64,000 nt of DNA from an uncultured Pelagibacteraceae bacterium. GTDB taxonomy: Bacteria > Pseudomonadota > Alphaproteobacteria > Pelagibacterales > Pelagibacteraceae. Below are positions 1-9,722 of the stretch, in pieces (position 1 is the stretch's first letter; the number at the start of each line of letters is the position of its first letter). The notes under the pieces are model-generated. The model ran no database searches. It was not told the DNA's origin and was given only the letters and a program-made list of their open reading frames with translations. The DNA lies in the NCBI GenBank assembly GCA_902518155.1, contig CABYFA010000001.1, forward strand, positions 133,942 to 197,941, given 5' to 3'. The translations under genes and the position numbers were made by a program.

Positions 1-378
1 ACCAATATTTTCTTTATCAGTAAATGTTTCTATGTCATAGAGGCTCAGGGTTTCAATAATTGATTTTTCAATTACAGATATGAATTTTCTAATATCTTTC
101 TTACCTTTCTTTAAATCAATTACAAAATAACAAATGAGTTGTCCTGGTCCATGATAAGTTATTTTACCACCTCTATTAGTTTTTATAATATTTATAGATT
201 TATCTATTATCTCATTTTCTTTATAGCTTGTTCCCGATGTATAGATATGATCATGTTCTAAAACCCAAATCAAATCATCTACTTTTTTTAGATCGATATC
301 TTTAAGTCGATCTTCCATAAATGATATTGCGTCTTCATATTTTACTGGATTTTGGGACTTTTTAATTTCTATAGGCAT
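1..378 (-). CDS. lipB: Lipoyl(octanoyl) transferase LipB, C-terminus cut by window edge
   Basis: Reading the minus strand from the ATG at 376-378 gives an open frame of 126 codons that runs off the left edge. It contains the LipB signature: RGG at residues 69-71 and HGPGQL at 76-81. The family transfers octanoyl from acyl carrier protein to the lipoyl domains of 2-oxoacid dehydrogenases and the glycine cleavage H protein in the cytoplasm. The conserved catalytic Lys and Cys lie further downstream in the family and are outside the window. It is divergent from mgtE with about 60 bp between start codons. The identification is firm; the end is not visible. Confidence 0.93.
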   Translation of the reverse strand, partial: MPIEIKKSQNPVKYEDAISFMEDRLKDIDLKKVDDLIWVLEHDHIYTSGTSYKENEIIDKSINIIKTNRGGKITYHGPGQLICYFVIDLKKGKKDIRKFISVIEKSIIETLSLYDIETFTDKENIG

Positions 379-438
379 TTAAAAATTGTATTCTTTTCAT
401 TTTGTATTAAAAGATCCGTCTAAATAATAGGTGTATTT

Positions 439-1812
439 ATGACTTTAATAAAAAAAATTAAAGATAAAAAAGTCAATTTTGAATTTAATAAGGAATATAT
501 AAAAGTTGTAACAGACAAAATTACCTCAAATGATGCATCTTTTATAACTAGATCTTTTGAGGAAATGCATCCCGCTGATGCTGCTGATATTATTGAGCAT
601 TTAAGTGAAAGTGACAGAGAAAGTTTAATAAAATTAAATAATTTTAAGATTGATCCAGAAGTATTTGTTGAATTAAATGAGTCTGTTCAATCAGAAATCA
701 TTAAATATCTTTCCTCAGATGCAATTGTTAGGATTTTAAAAAATTTAGAGTCTGATGACGCCATAGCTATTTTAGAAAATGTTGAAGAAAAAGATAAAAA
801 TTCAATATTAAGTTTATTACCCCCAAAAGATCGATTTGCTTTATTAGAAGGTCTTAGTTATCCAGAGGATAGTGCTGCTAGGATAATGCAAAGAGAATTT
901 ACAGCAATCCCAAGTAACTGGTCGGTAGGACAAACTATTGATTATTTAAGAGAGAATAAAGACTTACCAGAAGAGTTTTTAGAAATTTACATTGTTGATG
1001 AAAATTTTAAACCTATTGGTGCTGTACCATCCTCTAAAGTATTAAGAACACCTAGAGAAACAAAAATGTCCTCAATAATGGATGATTCAATTTTTTTAGT
1101 TCCAGTGGATATGGATAGAGAAGAAGTTGGTAATTCATTTGAAAATTACAATTTAAACTCAGCTTGTGTTGTAGATAAGAATAATAAACTTGTAGGAATG
1201 ATAACTTCCGATGATGTATTAACAGTTTTAAAAGAAGAAGCTGAGGAAGATGCTTTAAGATTAGCTGGTGTTGGTGACGAAGAAATTACAGATGGTGTTA
1301 TCACAAAAACTAAAAGACGATTTAACTGGTTACTATTAAACTTATTCACGGCATTTCTGGCTACTTATTGTATAAGTTTGTTTGGTGCAACAATTGAACA
1401 AATGGTTGTCTTGGCATTTTTAATGCCAATAGTTGCATCGATGGGTGGTAATGCAGGTATGCAAACTTTAGCTGTTACTGTTAGAACTTTAGCAACAAAT
1501 GATTTAACAAAAAATAACTTTAATCAAAACATTATAAAGGAATTTAATATTGGTATTCTCAATGGAATAATTTTTGCTGTTATAAGTTCTTTTATCGTTC
1601 AAGTCTGGTTTCAAGATTACCAATTATCATTAATAATATCGATCTCAATGATTTTGACAATGGTAGTGGCAGGTTTATTTGGAATACTTGTTCCAGTCAC
1701 GTTAAAAAAAATGAAAATTGATCCAGCAATTGCCTCTAGTGTTTTCGTAACAACAATAACTGATGTAATAGGTTTTGTTTCTTTTTTAGGTGTTGGGGCT
1801 TATTTTTTATAG
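439..1812 (+). CDS. mgtE: Magnesium transporter MgtE
   Basis: A 457-residue protein with the full MgtE plan. It has an N-terminal superhelical MgtE_N domain (about residues 30-130, beginning near MHPADAADIIEHL), a CBS-domain pair (about 140-265) and a C-terminal membrane part from about residue 290 with five predicted helices. The pore-region segment MPIVASMGGNAGMQ is visible. MgtE is a gated inner-membrane Mg2+ channel whose cytoplasmic domains sense Mg2+. Length is normal for the family. It is divergent from lipB and convergent with panC, with only 4 bp between the mgtE and panC stop codons. Confidence 0.95.
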   Translation: MTLIKKIKDKKVNFEFNKEYIKVVTDKITSNDASFITRSFEEMHPADAADIIEHLSESDRESLIKLNNFKIDPEVFVELNESVQSEIIKYLSSDAIVRILKNLESDDAIAILENVEEKDKNSILSLLPPKDRFALLEGLSYPEDSAARIMQREFTAIPSNWSVGQTIDYLRENKDLPEEFLEIYIVDENFKPIGAVPSSKVLRTPRETKMSSIMDDSIFLVPVDMDREEVGNSFENYNLNSACVVDKNNKLVGMITSDDVLTVLKEEAEEDALRLAGVGDEEITDGVITKTKRRFNWLLLNLFTAFLATYCISLFGATIEQMVVLAFLMPIVASMGGNAGMQTLAVTVRTLATNDLTKNNFNQNIIKEFNIGILNGIIFAVISSFIVQVWFQDYQLSLIISISMILTMVVAGLFGILVPVTLKKMKIDPAIASSVFVTTITDVIGFVSFLGVGAYFL

Positions 1813-1816
1813 AATT

Positions 1817-2626
1817 TTAAAAATTATCAATCAACCTTACATTATTAATATAAAAAGATACGAAGATTTTTGAATTTTTTAATTTATTGGAAATTTTAAG
1901 ATTTTTAATATTTCTTAATTCGAGATATTCAATCTTAACATTTTGTAATTTATTTATTTCATTTCTAGTTTTATTTAGCACTTTTTTAATACTTGATTGC
2001 ATATGTAACTTTCTTTTAAGTTTCATAATATTGTTAATTAATTTTGCAGCCAAATTTTTTTCACGTTTTTGTAATAATGAATTTCTGGAAGATAATGCTA
2101 ATTTATTTTTTTCTCTAATTGTTCTACATTCTATTAATTTTGAAGAGTGTTTTCTTAAATATTTTTTTAAAAGATATAATTGTTGAAAATCTTTTTCTCC
2201 CATAAAAATTTTTTGAGGTTTGATGTTTTCAATTAGCCGTTCCATTACATCAATTACACCCTCGAAATGTCCTTTTCTGTACTTAGCACATAATATCTTA
2301 TCTTTTTTTGAAATTATAATCTTAGAGAATCTCTTTACTCTATAAATTTCCTTAACAGTTGGTAAATATACATAATTAACTTTAAGTTTTTTTAAAATCG
2401 ATAAGTCCTTCTTTCTATTTCTTGGATATTTCTTAAAATCATTTTTATTATTAAATTGTTTTGGATTTACAAATATACTTACAATTGTTTTATTACATTT
2501 TTTTTTGGATTGTTTAATTAACGATATATGGCCTTTGTGAAGACTTCCCATAGTAGGTACAAAACCTAGATTAGACACATTTTCTAATGCCTCATTTAAA
2601 TCATTATTATTCAATAAAATTTTCAT
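1817..2626 (-). CDS. panC: Pantoate--beta-alanine ligase
   Basis: A 269-residue protein when started at the ATG at 2624-2626. The open frame extends upstream to 2791, but that extension lies antisense to galU and does not resemble the family, so I reject it. Visible motifs are the nucleotide-binding PTMG (24-27) and HKGH (30-33), MGEKDFQQL in the middle, and LALSSRN. The enzyme condenses pantoate with beta-alanine using ATP, the last step to pantothenate and CoA. The protein is very lysine-rich, typical of this genome. No panB or panD is beside it. The divergent gap to galU is only about 34 bp, so both promoters must be very compact or overlap the coding regions. Confidence 0.93.
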   Translation of the reverse strand: MKILLNNNDLNEALENVSNLGFVPTMGSLHKGHISLIKQSKKKCNKTIVSIFVNPKQFNNKNDFKKYPRNRKKDLSILKKLKVNYVYLPTVKEIYRVKRFSKIIISKKDKILCAKYRKGHFEGVIDVMERLIENIKPQKIFMGEKDFQQLYLLKKYLRKHSSKLIECRTIREKNKLALSSRNSLLQKREKNLAAKLINNIMKLKRKLHMQSSIKKVLNKTRNEINKLQNVKIEYLELRNIKNLKISNKLKNSKIFVSFYINNVRLIDNF

Positions 2627-2660
2627 TTGTATAAAACTTTTTAATAAGTAAAACATTTGA

Positions 2661-3476
2661 ATGATTAAACAAGCAATTATTCCTTTAGCTGGTTTGGGCA
2701 CACGTTTACTTCCATTAACCAGTGTATTTCCAAAAGAGCTTTTGCCTATTAATGGTAAACCAGGAATTGAATACATTCTAGATGAATGCATTGATGCAGG
2801 TATTAAAGAGGTTATTTTTATAATTTCAAATAAGAAGAAAATGATAAAGACTTATTTTTATAATGATAATTTTTATAAAAAAATTATTAAAAAAAAGAAA
2901 GATAAAAGAATTAAGGAAGAATACAAAAAAATTTTAAAATATAAAAAAATGATAAAATTTGTTTATCAAAACAAACCACTTGGCACTGGAGATGCTGTTT
3001 TAAAAACAAAAAAATTCATAAAACATAATTTTTTTTTAATGTTGTTACCAGATGATCTTATTATTAAAAGAAATTGTTCTAAATCAATGATAAAGATTCA
3101 TAAAAAATACAAGGCGTCTGTTATGGCGAGTATGAATGTTAAAAAAAATAATGTTTCAAGATGGGGAATTTATAAGTTAAAAACTAAAATAAATAAGAAT
3201 AATTATTTGATCTCAGATGTTATTGAAAAACCTTCTGTAAAAAAAGCACCATCTAATAAAGCGGTGATTGGAAGATATATTTTACCTAGAGAAATTTTTT
3301 CAAAATTACTGAAACAAAAACCAGGTAAAGGAGGAGAAATACATATTACAGATGCTATCCAAACATTAATTCAAAATGATAAAAAATTCATTGCTCATAA
3401 TTTTTCTGGAAAATATCTTGATTGTGGAAGCATGAGTGGTTACATCAAATCAACTTTAGAGATAGCTAAATCATGA
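2661..3476 (+). CDS. galU: UTP--glucose-1-phosphate uridylyltransferase
   Basis: A 271-residue nucleotidyltransferase, slightly shorter than the usual 290-300. The N-terminal signature AGLGTRLLPLTSVFPKELLP (residues 10-29) binds the nucleotide and phosphate, and a PLGTGDAV-type segment follows mid-protein. It makes UDP-glucose from UTP and glucose-1-phosphate in the cytoplasm. Its stop codon overlaps the ATG of the next gene by 4 bp (ATGA), so galU and ugd are translationally coupled. The pair should channel glucose-1-phosphate to UDP-glucuronate for surface polysaccharide or glycolipid synthesis. Confidence 0.94.
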   Translation: MIKQAIIPLAGLGTRLLPLTSVFPKELLPINGKPGIEYILDECIDAGIKEVIFIISNKKKMIKTYFYNDNFYKKIIKKKKDKRIKEEYKKILKYKKMIKFVYQNKPLGTGDAVLKTKKFIKHNFFLMLLPDDLIIKRNCSKSMIKIHKKYKASVMASMNVKKNNVSRWGIYKLKTKINKNNYLISDVIEKPSVKKAPSNKAVIGRYILPREIFSKLLKQKPGKGGEIHITDAIQTLIQNDKKFIAHNFSGKYLDCGSMSGYIKSTLEIAKS

Positions 3477-4771
3477 AATTGTGTATGATTGGTACTGGTT
3501 ATGTAGGTTTAGTAAGTGGAGTTTGTTTTGCTGATTTAGGAAATGATGTTATTTGTGTAGATAATAATGTTGATAAAATAAATTTACTAAAAAAAGGAAA
3601 GATTCCAATTTATGAACCTGGTTTATCAGAATTAGTAATAAAGAATTTTAAGAATAAAAAATTAAATTTTTCTACAGATTTAAAAAAATCAATTAAAGAC
3701 TCAGACATAATTTTTATTTGTGTTGGTACACCAACAAAAAAAGGTGGTAGTTCAGCAGATTTAAGTCAAATTTACAAAGTTTCTAAAGAAATAAGTTCCT
3801 CAATTAATAAATTTAAAATTATCATAACAAAATCAACAGTCCCCGTGACGACAGGAGATGAAATTGAAAAAATATTATCTAAAAAAAATAGTAAAAAGAA
3901 ATTTTCTGTTGTTTCAAATCCTGAATTTCTAAGAGAGGGAGAAGCAATAAGAGATTTTGTTTATCCTGATCGTGTGGTTGTAGGAACTAATGATAAAAAA
4001 GCAGGTAAAATTTTAAAAAATCTTTATAGCCCACTTATTTCTAAGGGTGCTTCTTATTTACAAACTTCTAGAAGAGCCGCAGAATTGATTAAATATGCCT
4101 CTAATGCTTTTTTAGCCACAAAGATTACTTTTATAAATGAAATAGCAAATTTATGTGAAAAAACTAATATTGATGTTGAAGATATAGCAATTGGTATGGG
4201 ATTGGATAAAAGAATAGGGAGTCGATTTCTTAGAGCAGGTCCTGCTTATGGTGGATCTTGCTTTCCTAAAGATACAAAAGCTATTATCACAACAGCAGGT
4301 AAATTTAAAACAAATCTATCAGTAATAAAATCAGTAATTAAATCAAATGAAAATAGATCTAAAATTTTATTAGAGAGAGTCAATAGAATTTTAAATAGGA
4401 AAATTAAAAATAAAATAATTACCTTTTTAGGTGTTACATTTAAAGCTAATACAGATGATATGAGAGATTCTTCAAGTTTAAAAATGATACCATGGTTATC
4501 TAAGAAAGGAGCAATTATTAGATATTTTGATCCAACTGGTTATAAAACTGAATTTAAGAAGTTTAAAAATGTAATTAATAAGACTTCAATAAAAGATGCA
4601 GTTCATGGGGCTGATCTTGTTATTATTCATACTGAATGGAATGATTTTAAATCAATTAATTTTAAACATTTAGTTAAAGATAAGAAGTTCATGATTTTTG
4701 ATATGAGAAATATATATTCTTCATCAAAGATTAAAGACCAAGGGTTAAAATATTTTAGTGTTGGAAAGTGA
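3473..4771 (+). CDS. ugd: UDP-glucose 6-dehydrogenase
   Basis: A 432-residue UDP-glucose/GDP-mannose dehydrogenase family member. The N-terminal Rossmann motif is GTGYVGLVSG (7-16), SNPEFLREGEA follows (about 148-158), and the catalytic cysteine is Cys263 in GPAYGGSCFPKDTKA. The C-terminal UDP-binding domain includes FKANTDDMRDSSS. It oxidises UDP-glucose twice with NAD+ to UDP-glucuronate. It is in an operon with galU (4-bp overlap), which favours UDP-glucose over GDP-mannose as substrate. It is convergent with the ridA-like gene, with 4 bp between stop codons. Confidence 0.94.
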   Translation: MKLCMIGTGYVGLVSGVCFADLGNDVICVDNNVDKINLLKKGKIPIYEPGLSELVIKNFKNKKLNFSTDLKKSIKDSDIIFICVGTPTKKGGSSADLSQIYKVSKEISSSINKFKIIITKSTVPVTTGDEIEKILSKKNSKKKFSVVSNPEFLREGEAIRDFVYPDRVVVGTNDKKAGKILKNLYSPLISKGASYLQTSRRAAELIKYASNAFLATKITFINEIANLCEKTNIDVEDIAIGMGLDKRIGSRFLRAGPAYGGSCFPKDTKAIITTAGKFKTNLSVIKSVIKSNENRSKILLERVNRILNRKIKNKIITFLGVTFKANTDDMRDSSSLKMIPWLSKKGAIIRYFDPTGYKTEFKKFKNVINKTSIKDAVHGADLVIIHTEWNDFKSINFKHLVKDKKFMIFDMRNIYSSSKIKDQGLKYFSVGK

Positions 4772-4775
4772 AAAT

Positions 4776-5237
4776 CTAATTTAACTCAAATATTGCATCT
4801 ACCTCAACCGAAACGCCTAATGGTAAACTATTTGTGCTCACAGCAGCCCTAGTATGCATACCTGCGTCTCCAAAAATTGAAGCAATCAAATCAGATGCGC
4901 CATTTATTACTTTAGGTTGATCAATAAAGTCATCTGTTGAGTTTACAAATCCTGTTAATTTCACACATGATTTTATTTTTGATAAATCATCGTCGCAGGC
5001 TTTTTTAACTTGGGCAATAATACTTAACGCGCATCTCTTAGCAGCATTGTAACCAGCTGTGACATCTAATTCTTTACCAACTTTTCCTTTGATTAATTCG
5101 CCATTATCATCAATAGAAATTTGTCCTGATATGAATAACATTTTTCCTGTAATTTTTGTTGCAACATAATTACCAACTGGTGCTTTTGCTTCAGGAAGTT
5201 TTATATTAAGTTCTCTTATTTTATCTTCAAAATTCAT
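4776..5237 (-). CDS. RidA/YjgF-family protein
   Basis: A 153-residue protein of the RidA/YjgF/UK114 superfamily, somewhat longer than canonical RidA (about 128 residues). Features are a KMLFISGQIS strand early on and the C-terminal segment GMHTRAAVSTNSLPLGVSVE, containing the arginine that in RidA binds the substrate carboxylate. RidA deaminates reactive enamine/imine intermediates from PLP enzymes; the longer subfamilies are less well understood, so the substrate is uncertain. Its ATG overlaps the topA stop by 4 bp (5234-5237), implying co-transcription and translational coupling. Confidence 0.85.
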   Translation of the reverse strand: MNFEDKIRELNIKLPEAKAPVGNYVATKITGKMLFISGQISIDDNGELIKGKVGKELDVTAGYNAAKRCALSIIAQVKKACDDDLSKIKSCVKLTGFVNSTDDFIDQPKVINGASDLIASIFGDAGMHTRAAVSTNSLPLGVSVEVDAIFELN

Positions 5238-7819
5238 TTTGTTTTTTTTCTTTTTGATTTTTTTGTTTTATCGTATTCTCTTCTTTTCTCAATTAATATT
5301 AAAGCTTCTTCCATCGTTAATTCAGTGGGGTCTTTTTCTTCAGGAATAGTTGCATTGAGTGATTTATATTTTATATAAGGTCCATACTGACCCTTCATGA
5401 CTCTAACAGGTTTTTTATCCTCGGGATGTTCTCCCAAATCTTTTATCATAGAAGAAGACATCCTACCAGGTTTAGCCTCAGCTATTAATGTTATTGCTCT
5501 ATTTAAACCTATGGAAAATATTTCCTCTACATTTTCTATTTTTGCTGATTTATTTTCACACTTTAAGTAAGGACCAAATCTTCCAACATTTAGTGTAATC
5601 TCTTTTTGATTATCTGGATTTATTCCTAAAGATTTAGGTAGCGAACATAAAAATTGAGCTTTTTCCAAATTAATACTCTCTAATTCTAATCCTTTTGGTA
5701 TTGAAACATTTTTAAAAAGTTCATTTACATCTGACTTTAATTTTTTAGTTTTTTTCTTTTTCTTACTAATTTTTTCAACTTCTATATCAGAAGGGATTTT
5801 CTCATATTGAAGGTAGGGGCCAAATCTACCATTTTTCAAATATATATCATTTCCATTTTCATGTTTTCCTATGAATTTTGGTTCAGCTAATTGTGCTTGA
5901 GCAGCAGCTTTTGCTTTAGATAAGGGCCGTGTAAATTTACATTCTGGATAATTTGAACACCCTATAAAAGCGCCTCCTCTGAAACTATTCTTTAAACTAA
6001 GTGTTCCAGAACTACATAATTGACATTTTCTTACTACATTACCTTCATCATCCTTATCAAAAATTAATTCACCTAGACTATCATTGAGTAAATCCAACAC
6101 CTCTCTAGTTCTTTTTTCTTTCACTTCCGAAACATTATTATTGAAGTCTTTCCAAAAAAGTTCCAAAACTTTAATCCAACTTTCTTTGCCAGTTGTGATC
6201 TCATCAAGTTGATCTTCTAATCCTGCTGTAAAGTTGTAATCTACATATTTTGAGAATAATTTTTCTAAAAAGGCTGAAATTAATTTACCTCTATCTGTAG
6301 GAAAAAATCTTTTATTCAATATCTCTGCATAACCTCGATTGGCAATAGTAGAAATAATACTTGCATACGTAGAAGGCCTCCCGATACCAAGCTCCTCAAG
6401 TTTTTTAACTAAACTAGCTTCAGAATATCTTGGTGGTGGTTGTGTATAATGCTGTTCATCTATTAGCGCCTCAATATTAATAGGTCCTTTAGACACAGCA
6501 GGTAAAATAGTTTCATCATCATCTTTGCTTTGATTATTATAAATCTTTAAGAAACCATCAAATCTTAAAACTGATCCACTGGCTTTACAAATTGTATCAT
6601 TATTATCTGACGTTATGGTGATAGTATTTCTATCAAATTTAGCTGACTCCATCTGAGAAGATAAAGCTCTACTCCAAATAAGATCATAAAGTTTATTTTG
6701 ATCTGTACTTAAATATTTTTTAACACTTTGAGGAGTTCTAATAATATCAGTAGGTCTGATCGCTTCGTGTGCTTCTTGCGCATTTTTAGCTTTTTTGCCT
6801 GAATAATTCAAAACATCTTTAGGCAAGTATTCATTACCAATTTCTTTTTGGATATAGTTTCTGAAACTTGTAACAGCATCTTTAGATAAATTAGTTCCAT
6901 CAGTTCTCATATAAGTAATTAAGCCAATTGTTTCACCTTCCACCTCTATACCTTGATAAAGTTTTTGGGCAATTTGCATTGTTCTAGATGCACCAAAACC
7001 TAGTCGACTCGATGCAGTTTGTTGAAGAGTTGAAGTTGTAAATGGTCCAGAGGGATTACGATTTACTATTTTGCTAGAAATATCAGTTATACTAAATTTT
7101 TTTTTATTAATACTTGATATGGCTTTATTTATCTCTTCTTTATTTCTAAATGAAAATTTTTCAATTTTATTGTTGTCAAGCTGACTAATACTAGCAGTGA
7201 AATTTTGATTTGCAGTATCAGCAAATTTAATACTTAGAGTCCAAAATTCCTCAGGTTTAAAAGACTCGATTGCATGTTCTCTCTCAGTAATTAATTTTAA
7301 AGCAACAGATTGAACTCTTCCTGCAGATTTTGAACCTGGAAGTTTCGTCCAGAGGATCGGGGATATATTAAAACCAACCAAGTAGTCCAAGGCTCTTCTA
7401 GCCATATACGCATCGACTAATAATGGCTCAATTTGCCTAGGATTTTCAATTCCTTGAATAACAGCTTTTTTGGTTATTTCATTAAATACAACTCGTTCAA
7501 TTTCTTTATCTTTTAAAAGTTTTTTTTCATTCAAATATTCTTTGACATGCCAAGCAATTGCCTCACCTTCACGATCAGGGTCAGTTGCTAATATAATTTT
7601 AGATGAGTCTTTAGCCGCATCAGTTATTTCTTTTAAATATTTTTTTGAAAAACTATCAACTTCCCATTCCATTTTAAAATCTTGATCTGGATTGACTGAA
7701 CCATTTTTTGACGGCAAGTCTCTTATATGACCATAACTTGCTAAAACTTTATAATTATCACCTAAGTATTTATTAATAGTTTTTGCTTTAGCAGGACTTT
7801 CTACAATGACCAAATTCAT
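5234..7819 (-). CDS. topA: DNA topoisomerase I
   Basis: An 861-residue type IA topoisomerase that relaxes negative supercoils. The N-terminal Toprim domain starts with VIVESPAKAKTINKYLG and has ATDPDREGEAIAWH. The active-site tyrosine lies in GLITYMRTDGTNLS, about residue 305. One four-cysteine zinc element (CQLC ... CSNYPEC) follows at about 610-640. The tail then carries three GRFGPYLQ-like repeats typical of alphaproteobacterial TopA C-termini. It sits downstream of plsY with a 36-bp gap. In many alphaproteobacteria dprA lies between plsY and topA; it is absent here. Confidence 0.96.
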   Translation of the reverse strand: MNLVIVESPAKAKTINKYLGDNYKVLASYGHIRDLPSKNGSVNPDQDFKMEWEVDSFSKKYLKEITDAAKDSSKIILATDPDREGEAIAWHVKEYLNEKKLLKDKEIERVVFNEITKKAVIQGIENPRQIEPLLVDAYMARRALDYLVGFNISPILWTKLPGSKSAGRVQSVALKLITEREHAIESFKPEEFWTLSIKFADTANQNFTASISQLDNNKIEKFSFRNKEEINKAISSINKKKFSITDISSKIVNRNPSGPFTTSTLQQTASSRLGFGASRTMQIAQKLYQGIEVEGETIGLITYMRTDGTNLSKDAVTSFRNYIQKEIGNEYLPKDVLNYSGKKAKNAQEAHEAIRPTDIIRTPQSVKKYLSTDQNKLYDLIWSRALSSQMESAKFDRNTITITSDNNDTICKASGSVLRFDGFLKIYNNQSKDDDETILPAVSKGPINIEALIDEQHYTQPPPRYSEASLVKKLEELGIGRPSTYASIISTIANRGYAEILNKRFFPTDRGKLISAFLEKLFSKYVDYNFTAGLEDQLDEITTGKESWIKVLELFWKDFNNNVSEVKEKRTREVLDLLNDSLGELIFDKDDEGNVVRKCQLCSSGTLSLKNSFRGGAFIGCSNYPECKFTRPLSKAKAAAQAQLAEPKFIGKHENGNDIYLKNGRFGPYLQYEKIPSDIEVEKISKKKKKTKKLKSDVNELFKNVSIPKGLELESINLEKAQFLCSLPKSLGINPDNQKEITLNVGRFGPYLKCENKSAKIENVEEIFSIGLNRAITLIAEAKPGRMSSSMIKDLGEHPEDKKPVRVMKGQYGPYIKYKSLNATIPEEKDPTELTMEEALILIEKRREYDKTKKSKRKKTK

Positions 7820-7855
7820 AAACTACAAACTACCCAAAAGCTTTAGATAGTCAAT

Positions 7856-8434
7856 TTAATAAATTTTTGTCTTAGTTTCTTCTTTATTTATCAATCTTTT
7901 AATATTTTCTCTGTGAGTAAAAAAAATCAAGATAAACATGATCGTAAAAAAAATTGCTTGATTAAGCTGAGTGGAAATTAATAGGTAGATTGGAATAGAT
8001 ATTGAAGCTACTAAAGATGATAGTGATGAAAATTTTGAAATAAAAAAAGTTATAAACCAACATACAGAAAATATAATTCCAAAATATAAATTTATAGCAA
8101 ATAAAATACCAACATAGGTAGCAACACCTTTGCCACCTTTAAACTTAAGCCAAATTGGAAATACATGACCTAAAAAGGCACATAAAGATGCAATATATAA
8201 AAAATCTTGGTAGAAAATTTTTACATAAATAACTGGAATAATTGCTTTTAAAATATCTAATGCTAACGTGAAATAACCAATACTTTTGTTACCAGTTCTC
8301 AAAGCATTGGTAGCTCCAATATTACCAGATCCAATTTCTCTTATATCTTTTTTTAAAAATATCTTTGTAAGTATATATCCAAAAGGTATAGAGCCCATGA
8401 GGTAGGAAATTATACCTATCAAAAAAATATCCAT
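7856..8434 (-). CDS. plsY: Glycerol-3-phosphate acyltransferase PlsY
   Basis: A 192-residue inner-membrane protein with about five hydrophobic helices. The three PlsY motifs are visible: GSIPFGYI near the N-terminus, GSGNIGATNA around residues 36-45 and GGKGVATYVG around 100-109. It acylates glycerol-3-phosphate with acyl-phosphate to give lysophosphatidate. Its partner PlsX, which makes the acyl-phosphate, is encoded in the same window at 46322. The gene starts 1 bp after the stop of the pyrC-like gene and is probably in the pyrB-pyrC-plsY-topA-ridA operon. Confidence 0.95.
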   Translation of the reverse strand: MDIFLIGIISYLMGSIPFGYILTKIFLKKDIREIGSGNIGATNALRTGNKSIGYFTLALDILKAIIPVIYVKIFYQDFLYIASLCAFLGHVFPIWLKFKGGKGVATYVGILFAINLYFGIIFSVCWFITFFISKFSSLSSLVASISIPIYLLISTQLNQAIFFTIMFILIFFTHRENIKRLINKEETKTKIY

Positions 8435-8435
8435 A

Positions 8436-9722
8436 CTAAAGCTTAAATAATTCTTTTCCTTTTACAAATGTATTCGTGACTTTACCTTGGAGTTTTTTGT
8501 CTTCAATTGAGGTATTTTTTGATTTTGAAACCAATTTTTCTTTTTTTACAATCCATGGTTTACTTATATCTACAACACAAAAATCTGCATCATTACCAAT
8601 GGAGAGGTTACCTTTATCTATTTTGAGAATTTTTGCAGGATTCGAAGTAAGCGCTTTAATTAATGTTTCTAATTTTAAAGATCCATTATGATATAACTCT
8701 AAACTTAAAGATAATAGAGTTTCTATACCTGATGCACCTGTTGCAGCTTGAGAAAATGTTAATCTCTTTGACTCTTCATCTTCAGGTTTGTGATCTGAAA
8801 CAATCACATCAATTAATCCATCCTTTAATCCTTCCACTAGAGCAATTCTATCTTCCTCACGCCTCAAAGGTGGAGATAGTTTTAAAAAAGTTCTAAAATC
8901 ACCAATATCATTTTCATTTAAAGAGAGATTATTTATCGAAACACCGGATGTGAATTTTACGATTTCCTTCCTATGTTTGATTACCTCAATAGATTTTTGC
9001 GATGATAATTGAGAAATATGATATCTACATTTTACTCTTTCAAGTAAAGTAAGATCTCTTTCAATCAAAATTCTTTCTGCTATCTCAGGAATACCTGATA
9101 ATCCTAATTTAGATGCGATAATGCCTGAATTTATCATCCCATTTTTTGCAAGTTCATAATCTTCTGCATGTTGCATTATTAAACAGCCAATATCTTTTGC
9201 AGAATTCATTATCCGAGACATTAATCTGGGATTTTGAATAGTTTTAATGCCATCAGTAAATGCTATTATACCTTTACTTTGGAGAAGACCAAATTCTGTC
9301 ATGTTGTTTCCTTCAATATTTTTTGTAAGTGATGCACATGGAAAAATGTTTATTCGAGATTTATCTCTTCCTCTTCTTTTTAGAAAATCAACTATAGATA
9401 CGTTGTCAATTATCGGATCTGTATTTGGCATTGTTACCACAGAAGTTACGCCACCAGCTAAAGCAGCATTACTTAAGGTTCTAAAATTTTCTTTATATTC
9501 ATAGCCTGGTTCACCTACAAATACTCTCATGTCAACTAAACCTGGAAATATATATTTTCCCTTTAAGTCAATTGGTTTTTCTCTTGTAGGAAGATTATTT
9601 GTATTAACCTTTTTTCCTACCGCTTCTATCTTTCCTTCTTCAGAGATTATAAGACCACCCGTCTCGTTAATTGAATTATGTGGGTCAATTATATTTGCGT
9701 TTATGAAATATTGTTTTTTCAT
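8436..9722 (-). CDS. pyrC: Dihydroorotase-family protein, probably catalytically inactive partner of PyrB
   Basis: A 428-residue class I dihydroorotase-like amidohydrolase. Where active enzymes have a metal-binding HxH after GLVD, this protein reads GLVDMRVFVGEPG, with Arg66-Val-Phe68 replacing both histidines. The later VSDHKPEDE retains Asp-His but departs from the usual DHAPH. Loss of HxH matches the non-catalytic dihydroorotase homologues (often called PyrX) that form a complex with aspartate carbamoyltransferase in some bacteria. Adjacency supports this: the start is directly after the pyrB stop (9723). A separate active dihydroorotase should exist elsewhere in the genome. The family is certain; inactivity is inferred from the missing ligands. 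Confidence 0.88.
   Translation of the reverse strand: MKKQYFINANIIDPHNSINETGGLIISEEGKIEAVGKKVNTNNLPTREKPIDLKGKYIFPGLVDMRVFVGEPGYEYKENFRTLSNAALAGGVTSVVTMPNTDPIIDNVSIVDFLKRRGRDKSRINIFPCASLTKNIEGNNMTEFGLLQSKGIIAFTDGIKTIQNPRLMSRIMNSAKDIGCLIMQHAEDYELAKNGMINSGIIASKLGLSGIPEIAERILIERDLTLLERVKCRYHISQLSSQKSIEVIKHRKEIVKFTSGVSINNLSLNENDIGDFRTFLKLSPPLRREEDRIALVEGLKDGLIDVIVSDHKPEDEESKRLTFSQAATGASGIETLLSLSLELYHNGSLKLETLIKALTSNPAKILKIDKGNLSIGNDADFCVVDISKPWIVKKEKLVSKSKNTSIEDKKLQGKVTNTFVKGKELFKL

Noticed and set aside
2627-2791. Upstream extension of the panC reading frame
   Set aside because: It runs antisense through the conserved start of galU and the added residues do not resemble PanC; the internal ATG at 2626 matches the family N-terminus.
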